A stretch of 64,000 nucleotides of DNA, taken from Saccharina japonica (lineage: Eukaryota > Sar > Phaeophyceae > Laminariales > Laminariaceae). The translations under genes were made by a program, and so were the position numbers. This document shows positions 55,991-64,000 of the stretch, one piece after another; within the stretch, counting starts at the first letter, position 1; each line of letters opens with the position of its first letter. Under the pieces are notes generated by a model. The model made no database searches, was not told where the DNA came from, and saw nothing but the letters and a program-made list of their open reading frames with translations. Where the stretch lies: assembly GCA_008828725.1 (NCBI GenBank), contig MEHQ01004162.1:62001-126000 (forward strand), written 5' to 3'.

Positions 55991-56022
<32 letters not shown>

Positions 56023-56041
56023 CAGTAGTAGTAGTAGTACT

Positions 56042-56084
<43 letters not shown>

Positions 56085-58290
56085 GAGTAGTAGTAGTAGT
56101 AGTAGTAATAGTAGTAGTAGTAGCATCAGTAGTTGTAGTAATTGTGTCGGCAATACATGACTCCGGTAAACTTGGCAGATTACGGAGACAGGCGACATAC
56201 GCTGGCCATGTATTTACATCACGTGGGCAACTCTCCGCGGATGTTGGAAAACGTCCTTACTTCGATCGTAAAATTTAATATAATCTGTTCTGTATTCCCA
56301 AGGCCCTGATGCTCGTGAGTACGCGTGTCATACTTGATGATATGCATTGCTAACAACAGGGTCAAGCTGTTGGCATCCGAGGGAAGGCACTGAATAATAT
56401 CAAGGTGACGAAAGTATCGCTGAGGCAAAGGGTAATGTGTTTTGTGCGGTGTCTATAGCGCTGAGTGTTGGTCGTTGCCTTGTTTGCCCCTTGTTTTCTG
56501 TGTTCTACTGCCCCTTCGTGTTAGGCTGTATAAACAGCCAGACGTGCCGAATTTACTGTAGGTCATTTTCCTGTCGGCTGAATACACTGCGGCCCAACAA
56601 TGAGTAGTCGTTCTGGTAGTATACGTATCACGTACCATGTGACTAAGACCGTACATGTACAGCAGTGCGAATAGTTGTCGTACTTTTCACATATGCCACA
56701 AAAACCGAACTGAGATATCTTTGCGCATTTCACCCCACTACGAGTACAGTAGCACTATCAGGTACTACTGCTGCAGAACGAAACATTATTATGCGTTTGC
56801 GTGTTAAACGATAGTTGTATCTGTTCTCCTGTTTCTTCAGCCGAAAAACAAGTGAAATCCTGCTGGCTGTTGACTGTACCAATGATCTTCGTCGTGTTGT
56901 GCACGTGTATACGTATAGAGAGCTTGTAAGGGCCTCTTCATGACGGTTTTTAGGGGAGCATAACAATCGCCCGTAAGGGACAGATCACGAGTCATCGTTC
57001 AGGTAAGTACGCTCCCAACATATTTGAAGACAAATAAGTTCCCGCTCCTCTGACGGGCTGTCGAAACTGGCACACGACAGTGTTTTCTATGGGTTTCGGG
57101 TCTACTGGCCGCCCAGGAAATCAGTTTCATTTACTTACATGGCAAAACGACAGTGACATTCACAACGATCCGTCATGTTTCCTTTCAACCTAATTCCAGT
57201 AGTTGTGCCCCCGTATATACATATCATATAGGCGGTGTAGAACACGTGCTTTGGAATAAAGCAAACGTACTACGCGTATTCATACCAAAACACTTCTCCA
57301 AATATACACAAGATTTACAGCCCATGAGAGCACCTACATACCTACATAGGCAACCACTTGACATTGTCGATGCCGGGCTCAACATAGAGAGTAACAATAC
57401 GCTGCTGCCCTCCTGTGCGTCGCTGCTCTCAATAGTCAAGTTAGGTGCTACTACTGCTGTACCGATTCACCACTCGTGTTGTCGGCCTCACAGGGAATAT
57501 AGTTTGTGGTGCTGTTGGACATAAAGGATACATACGAAGTATCTATATATTTGGGCCTATCTGCCCGGTTATTACTGCAGTCGTGTTTATATCTCTTATC
57601 GCGAGCTTACTTCCAGGGCGAAGTAGTTGCGGATTAAGTCAATAGTAGGTTCGCCCCGACCCCGTTCGAACATATACATTGTCTGTGACTTAACATCACT
57701 GCAATAATGAAGACTTGTCCCTGTAGAGTCGTGATCCAACCTAGGTATTATACATACATACATGTGAGGTGCTGCTGCGGCGGTTGTTGTTCAATCAGCA
57801 CTTTGGCTCCGGTTTAGGTTGATCGTCATTCACGTACGATACGTATGTTAGGATAAAGTTCGATTCAAAGTATATTTGGTTTGGTTCACAGACGGACATA
57901 GCATACCTAACAGGCATTATATCTTCACACAATGGACAGGCTATATTCACATCGTCGGAGGGCAAAAAATAGTACCAGTGTGTGCAAACAGATACACCGG
58001 CCTCAAAGCCAACACAATCAACGCGCGATTGTCGTCGACATGGGCGCCCGTTCGTGATAACACACGCAACGTCAATTATCGGAGACAAAGGGGTACCCAT
58101 ACCGTAGGCCCTGTTTCTAGCGGTGGTCTACATGACTAACGCACGTTGTGGGGTATGGTTTACGGGAAACGTGGGGTGGCACGACCGGGTGGCAACCAAC
58201 AAGATTCACAGCCACGACTGCACTAAACTCGCTCCAAGGCCTCCCGGATGGAATAGTCCGTGGTACTTGCGCTGGGCACATCGTTGTTCT
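55708..58290 (+). repeat. Dispersed segment R1, copy b
   Basis: Collinear with 1-3,395 but without the 698-bp TA-flanked element (empty site at 56,763-56,764) and without about 220 bp near the end. Carries the expanded AGT tract. Confidence 0.75.
55988..56125. repeat. Long interrupted AGT microsatellite
   Basis: About 45 AGT triplets, interrupted twice by ACAGT/ACTGT and by single-base variants. Confidence 0.92.
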
Positions 58291-58442
58291 CGGCCCTCAC
58301 AACTTCCAGCAGTTCACGTGTTTGCAGGTACTAAAAACTGGTTGCCATGTAGCCACGTGTTAACCGTTCTCGTTCAATTGAAGTGCACCAAAGAGTTCAG
58401 CGGGACGTCCCTTCACCCCCGTTGACGACACAGCTCAGAGGA

Positions 58443-58883
58443 ATGGAGTATTGCGAATGCGGGACTGCGCGCGACGACGGACAAGGTTTGGGACCGTCTC
58501 GTGGTGGTTTCACCGACGATATGCAGGACATGGAGTTTGGGGACTGTCAGGATGATGTTGCAATAAAAGGTACCCTATCTGTACTTCGTGGAAGGGCGTT
58601 CGCGAACGTGACGGAACAGTGCACAAGGGCCGTCAAGTTGCGTGTAGATACTTTGCAAGCGGTTTATTCGTCTACGCTTAGGCGGGGCCAAGAGAATGTT
58701 GAGAGGATGCACCGCGACATGTTCGCCTTGGTGGAGGCGGGTGCTGACCCTGTCCACCCACACCACAATGCGGGGAGGGTTTTCCACCCGCCCATTAGGC
58801 CTTTTAATAACAGGAAGGAAAGTAGGACTAAGGGCTGTTTAGAGGGCGGGTCAAAAACGGAAGGGAAATATGCCCCGGGGTAG
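58443..58883 (+). CDS. Hypothetical protein, possible single-exon gene or exon (146 aa)
   Basis: The frame is open from 58,383. I prefer the ATG at 58,443 (MEYCECGTARDDGQGLG), since the sequence before it looks less protein-like. The middle (LRGRAFANVTEQCTRAVKLR, then RRGQENVERMHRDMFALVEA) is charged with hydrophobic spacing suggestive of helices. The C-terminus is basic. No signal peptide, membrane segment or known motif is visible. It begins just downstream of R1 copy b. It may be a gag-like fragment of another element or a genuine exon, and I do not recognise the family. Confidence 0.35.
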   Translation: MEYCECGTARDDGQGLGPSRGGFTDDMQDMEFGDCQDDVAIKGTLSVLRGRAFANVTEQCTRAVKLRVDTLQAVYSSTLRRGQENVERMHRDMFALVEAGADPVHPHHNAGRVFHPPIRPFNNRKESRTKGCLEGGSKTEGKYAPG

Positions 58884-60704
58884 TGTATGTAGCGGGTAGT
58901 CTATGCACTTGTTTATCTTTCGTGTGCCGGTTCTAGGACGCCGCTGGTTGCATGCGGTTCCCAGCTTTGCAAAAGTCAGCTGCCCCAATAGCCAACAAAT
59001 TTATACAAGTTCGTGCACGAGAAAGCTCGGAGGAGCAACATTTTTGGGCATCAGCAAGCTCACCGCTCGAGACTTGCGCTACGTTAGAGGGTGTGCTCTG
59101 GGAGTCAATCGTTGTGTTTGTCGTGGATGGTTCTTAACTGAAGAACGGCCCATCACACAACAGGTATTGGCAATCCCCGTCTTGTGCGTACAATTTTTAT
59201 ATGTTTTTGGCGAAGCGCCTTTATCAGTTCATAGAATGTTAACTGGGTACATTACCGTGCGCGTGCACAGCTTATTTTGTTTAAGCCGTTTCCAGAAGAC
59301 GTACCAGGTGCCTGATATTTCGTCGGCAACCTCCCTGACATTGGCTCTGGAAAAGGGTACCTAATCTACAGCCATGCAGCTGCTGCTTCATCAGAGGTAA
59401 TCGAACCCCCTGCAACCCTACGTTATGCGATGCCAAGTTCCTATTCAACTAATGCCTCTCTCATAGCGCCGGGGGTCGTACGTAGTGCCCGAGGAACGTG
59501 TGTGTGCGGCACCCGTCGCGGTCGGTGCACATGCGGTACAGCACATACCATTCATATTGGATGTGCTTTCGTAATTTCACGCTACAAGGCAGGCTGAGAT
59601 CATGTTCGCGACCAACCGCCTACTATGAGGAACAGCGCGCAGAAGTCCGAGTATGTTCATACTGCGTGCGTGTCGTTTAATCCCTCAAGCTGTGTATTTT
59701 CGGAGATATCCTCTACACCAAGAGCCCGGACCGCTTCGTGCGTTTAATGCTGTAATCGCCAGTTTTTTTCCCCATTTTCCCTCCAAAAAGAGTTCAGCAC
59801 ACTATTAATAGTACTCGTATACGACCACGAGTATAACAGGTTCCATACCTGGTAACCTTTAAAATAATACACCTACCACTTGTTGGGCGATGGTAAGACA
59901 CTTTGATAGATAAATCGTGCTCAGCGGCGAGCGCTACACTAAACCCTACCCGGTATAATAGGAATGTTTAAGGATGGTGTCACAATAGGTTCTCGTACTC
60001 GTACGGTATTTCGGCGGGCTCAAACTTTTCTTCTGTACGATCTAAATAAAACAAACGACTGCTGTACTGCGGAGGTGTTGCTCGTTGCCGCGTCTATGCG
60101 CTGTCTGTATGAATATACACACGAAATAACATACGTGGCACAATTTAGATACTACTTATACTACTGCTGTACTGCGGCTGCTGGACGTAGTACTACTGGT
60201 CCAGTTACTACTAGTGTATTGCTGCACCACGACTGCTGTAGCATTACTGCTGTACGATACGCACTGCTGTACGGAGGTGGGACGGAGGCGGCGGCGGTAC
60301 GAGCAGCAAGCAGAGTACAAGGCATCATACTCGTACAGCTTTGTATTACTAATAGTGCCTGTATAACCTTGACACTGCTACTATTAATATCAGTATGTGA
60401 TGAACGATACAGCCCGGACTTTGATACTTTGTGTCGGTCTTGAGGGCTGTGAGGGCTGCAGCAATGGGATTTGGTGGCTCTATGGCGTGATGCACACCAC
60501 AAGGGACACTGAGGGGCTTCGCAGTCGTCACGTACTGGCTCCTGGGGGCTGCCTGGGGTGCTGGAGAGGACGGATACTACACGGGTTGTTCGCGGACGCG
60601 GCGGGTTCAAGATATGAGAAACGCAAGGCTGGAAACCCGGGGGTTGAGCTTAAACGTCCCCGTAGTCGTCTCGCCTATGATACGAAGTCCAGATTGTCTA
60701 TCCC
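58884..60704. other. Stretch without a supported gene
   Basis: Frames of 153 codons (58,903-59,364) and 159 codons (59,964-60,443) lack recognisable motifs; the latter is shaped by repeated TACTGCTGTA words. On the minus strand near 59,395-59,465 a 71-nt stretch has a tRNA-like T-loop (GGTTCGATT) and CAT in the right place, but its stems do not pair properly. Confidence 0.45.
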
Positions 60705-61797
60705 CGGCAGAAACACAGCGAAGTTATAGTAACAACGCTAGAGCAATACCTCGGCAATAGCAATGTGAGGGACACAAAGGCCCATTGCGATAAGTTATTT
60801 TTAGCTGTAACGTTACGTATGATTGGAAACAAGCTCCACAATGTTGTGGGCCTCACCTGTTGAAATCCACAGCAGACAGGACGGAGCACAACGGCATACG
60901 TGTCTGCAATGTTGTGGGGCGTCGTACTCGGGTACTTCAGTCAGAAGGAAATAAACGACTTCTGAGCACCAGGTACTGCCTGTCGAGGGGCTCTGTCTGT
61001 TTAGCTAGATGGTCTCGGCCCGGAGCGGGCTCGAAACACGTGTTTCCGTCCCCCGTCCCCTCATATCCACCCCTCCACTTTTAGTACGAAACCCGACGAT
61101 TGATGGAAAAAGCGGAAACGCGGCAAACAAAGAGCACCTGGTACCAAGAAAGCTCCCTAGCTTCCATTCGGCTGGCACGGCTGATTACAACGGCCTACTA
61201 CCGCCTACCGTTGTGCTCATTTTCGTCTGCAGTCGACTTGAGCAGGTAGGTGAGAGACCCATAGATTATTGAGCTTGTTTCCAACAAACTAGAACTGCCG
61301 AGGTTAGGTCTTTGTGCTTGCCGCCAGACTGCGGTTATTTACACGCGGTGTTGTTCTGCCCCTGCCCAAGCCCTGCCCATCAAATATTGCTGAGTGTGGT
61401 GTGCCACCCTGCTGTGCAAGCCCTTTATTTTGCTTCGAGGTGGTTGGTTGGGCTTTAGCGTCATTGCTTTTCGACCTAATCGTAAATACAAGGTACATTC
61501 CGACATTTCGGAATCAGTTCAATGTCCTCTATATTTAGGACCAGTCTCAGATACATCTGATTATCTCTTGCCTCATTCGAGCCGCCAAATCGTGTGTCGG
61601 TGGTCGGTGCTCTATGGAAGGCAGCTTTTGCTACGCGTACGTAACAGACCGCGACAACTATCCTCGCCGCAGGAACCTGTGGAGTAAAACAAGTGGCCGC
61701 CGCGATGACGTCTTGCGTGACGTTAACCCTGCACAATACAAACACAGGGTTTCAACGAATTGCTCTATTTTGGTCTGGGTCGGGACCCTTTATACCA
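60705..61797 (+). repeat. Dispersed segment R2, copy b
   Basis: Collinear with 13,480-14,572 at about 80-85% identity by eye. Homology ends at GGGACCCTTTATACC, where copy a continues into the module shared with 19.7 kb. Confidence 0.75.
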
Positions 61798-62403
61798 AGA
61801 GTCGGTCGCCCCGATGGCCTATAAGTTACAGCGCGCGGAGGGGTTGCTCTGCATGCGGGTCCCACTGACACTTTGCCACCATCGATATAATCGTTTGACG
61901 CGCTAACAGCAGTACGGGTACGTACTCTGGTGTAGCACGAGTATACTGCTGTACTGAATAATATATTATTACGTATCCGTACTTTTCCATGATTGACGGC
62001 CACAGCGTGAACGCGGTCTGAAGCCCCGACCCACTCCCCGCCGCCCCGCCTGTCTGTGAAGGTTGTTGATAGCACTCATTCAATCCGCAACCGATAATAC
62101 TCGTAGTATGTGTACTGACTGCTGCTTGCTGCTGGGGCTGCTGCTATACTACTACTGCTCTTTGTGTCGTTTGTGTTTCACAGTAGGGTCTCCCCCCTCC
62201 ATCCTGCTGCAATTACTTGTACTCGAAGAACAAGAACAAGAACTACAGCAGTACTGCTGTGTGCCTTTCTGTACTGTGCTAATGCTGCTGCTGTATGGAG
62301 TAGAATACGTCTGACGCACTCCGCTACCTGGCGCTTCTATCCAGTCGATAATCCATATAGAGAGAGAGGCGATCCTTGACTCGCACACGGGGTTTGTCGG
62401 CTG

Positions 62404-62444
62404 GGCGGTGAGGGTCGGGGCGCTGCCCCGACCCGCTCCCCGCC
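62404..62444. repeat. GC-rich hairpin, best copy of a three-copy family
   Basis: GGTCGGGGC, a GCT loop and GCCCCGACC form a perfect core. The stem extends outward to GGCGG(T/G)GAG with one mismatch and one bulge. Related, less perfect copies lie at about 62,020-62,070 and 62,905-62,965; all are followed by CTCCCCGCC- and GCCTGT-like words. Confidence 0.75.
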
Positions 62445-63124
62445 GCAAAGCCTGTGATGTGTGGCGACAAGTAATCTTCTTTCACTTGTACGGGGGTACG
62501 TATTATACAAAAAAAATGCATCCAATTCGCCATCAATCGCATCAATCAAAAATATTCCGTGTGTGTACGACGATTATACTGTATGTCAAGATGTCAAGAT
62601 GTCAAGCAGTACCAGGTACGTCGTAGTAAGTCGTGAAATATGTGATGTCGAGCGGCGTAACTTGTTGTGTGCCGTTTCATTTGGCGTTGGCGTTACATTG
62701 GGATCTGAAATCAATCGTCAACCATTGACTCCGACTTCACCCATGGCATGGGCCAAGGACTATACGATTGATTGTGCGCTTCGCATCACACACACGAACG
62801 ACCGTCTGTCACCCACACGAACGACAGTTGGACCCACTCCGCTTCCTGACGATTCCATTCAAACAATATTCCACGGACACGCATGCAGAGGGTTGGCAGC
62901 TGGACGGGGCACGGGGGTCAGGGCTCCGCCCCGACGCCCGCTCTCTGCCACCTCGCCTGTCAAGTATGTATTGTTACTCGTTGCTTGTACATAAAACTAT
63001 GCCTGGCATTCATCATGTACATACAGCTTTTTTTGTACACACGACCTACCTGTTGCTGTCTCGCCATTAATGCTGCCTGACAGCGTCCTCCGTCTATATA
63101 TCCAATCAATGTATGTATGTACTT

Positions 63125-63300
63125 GGCAGGTGCTAGCGCACACGCAGCGTAAATCAGCGTCCTCCACGTTACCGTCAGGTGCTAGCGCACAACGCAGCGT
63201 ATGTAACCTCAGCTTAGCAGCAGCAGCGGCAGCAGCGGCAGCCGTCCTCCACGTTTCGTCAGGTGCTAGCGCACAACGCAGCGTGTATCACCTCGGCTGC
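63125..63300 (+). repeat. Three copies of a palindrome-containing repeat
   Basis: CAGGTGCTAGCGCACAACGC recurs at about 63,128 (slightly shorter), 63,176 and 63,260, each followed by GCGT. The core GTGCTAGCGCAC is nearly palindromic. A CAG/CGG triplet tract lies between copies two and three. Confidence 0.75.
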
Positions 63301-63837
63301 GCCGTTGTCGCTTTGCACAACTTTTCTTACTTGTATAGGTCTACTCGCGGGCATGTGACGGGCACACATGATGACATCCGATGTAAAGCTCAGTACGAGT
63401 ACGTCCGACACAATCATCGACTCGACCCAGAGCTGATATTACCTAGTCGGGTTAAGTATCGAGTTTGTAATACTTTATCTAGCCAAAAGCTACAGAGTCA
63501 AATTTTTATGCCAGGTGTAAGATAAAGTAAAGGCATTGGTGGGTTACGGAGCCAAATCATGTTTTTAGTTGAACTAAGCAGGGGAGGGGGTTACTAAAAA
63601 AGATGGAATTAGACCTCGAAGCAAAGTTGAAAAGCAGGGGCTTTGGGAAATTAAATAATATCCGCGACAGAGCCAGTAACTAAAGTCACTAGAAATTAAT
63701 AATTGTAACCTCGAACGCTTCTCAACGTTGATGTCCAGAGTTCGAATCTCACGTGGGTCGGACTTTTGGAAAGGCAAGTTCGGTAGGGTATACAACTACC
63801 GGGAGTATATTTGTCGCGCGTACCGCTAACCCCGAAG

Positions 63838-64000
63838 TTTCGGGTACCGGTATTGAAAAAGTACCGAACTTACCGAAATGTCCGGCACGGGTATTGAAAA
63901 AGTACCGAAATTACCGAAGTGTCAGGTACCGGTATTGAAACAGTACCGAACTTACCGAAGTGTTCGGTAGGGTATTGAACAACTACCGAGAAAATACCGG
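63838..64000 (-). repeat. 41-bp hairpin-family minisatellite, array 3 (inverted, cut by window end)
   Basis: TATTGAA recurs at 63,851, 63,892, 63,933 and 63,973, steps of 41, 41 and 40 bp. Read on the minus strand the unit is ACTTCGGTAAGTTCGGTAC followed by T-rich sequence and CAATACC. It aligns base by base with the unit of arrays 1 and 2 (AACTTCTGTAAGTTCTGTAC, then TTCATACCCG). It is therefore the same family in opposite orientation, and it continues beyond the window. Confidence 0.75.

Noticed and set aside
2121..57524. Open frame conserved between the two R1 copies (2,121-2,384 and 57,153-57,524)
   Set aside because: Of the codon differences checked in the first third only about 2 of 12 were silent, and the C-terminal ends differ. 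This is duplicated noncoding DNA that happens to remain open.
59395..59465. tRNA-like sequence on the minus strand (71 nt, CAT at anticodon position, GGTTCGATT loop)
   Set aside because: The T-stem has an extra base and mismatches, the D-arm is not recognisable and the acceptor stem is only about 5 of 7. Too weak to call a tRNA gene.

Overview
This 64-kb window looks like gene-poor, repeat-rich nuclear DNA of a eukaryote, most plausibly a stramenopile alga or a relative. Two intact cysteine-rich genes at 28.5-29.8 kb and 53.4-54.5 kb are built from tandem C-x4-C-x16-C-x2-H-x12 units. That is the EsV-1-7 signature known from brown algae, some other stramenopiles and phaeoviruses. A Ty1/copia retrotransposon, TA- and TTAA-targeted miniature elements and four interstitial TTAGGG units also fit a nuclear chromosome. 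There are no rRNA genes, no convincing tRNA genes and no bacterial-style operons. All similarities were judged by eye, so boundaries of diverged repeats are approximate.

Layout. 1-3.4 kb is one copy of a diverged dispersed segment (second copy 55.7-58.3 kb) and carries a 698-bp TA-flanked miniature element. 3.4-8.4 kb has no recognisable gene but holds a CAG tract and four TTAGGG units. 8.39-9.85 kb is a diverged GTT-rich minisatellite with an 86-bp TTAA-flanked piggyBac-like miniature element. 10.8-13.3 kb is a segment with an inverted copy at 30.7-39.9 kb. The inverted copy is split by two large insertions, a 3.1-kb foldback/Mutator-like element and a 4.0-kb tandem-dimer block. 13.5-14.7 kb is repeated at 60.7-61.8 kb. 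16.4-18.2 kb holds two arrays of a 41-bp unit with a hairpin core, and a third array of the same family in the opposite orientation ends the window. 18.3-19.05 kb is an inverted repeat. 20.7-22.1 kb is a CAG-rich unit bounded by inverted repeats. 22.1-27.8 kb looks empty.

Genes. The two EsV-1-7 paralogues lie about 24 kb apart on opposite strands. Each has a conserved pyrimidine-rich AG exactly 29 nt before the probable start codon, which suggests a 5' intron. The copia element (44,233-49,630) has 214/225-bp LTRs, a 5-bp target duplication, gag with two zinc knuckles, protease, integrase, RT and RNase H. Its pol is broken by an 11-bp tandem duplication, a second frameshift and three stop codons.

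The most informative structure is that several duplicated segments exist in filled and empty form within this one window. They therefore document four insertion events (TA, TTAA, 9-bp and 6-bp target duplications) without outside data. Most other open frames are chance frames inside repeats.
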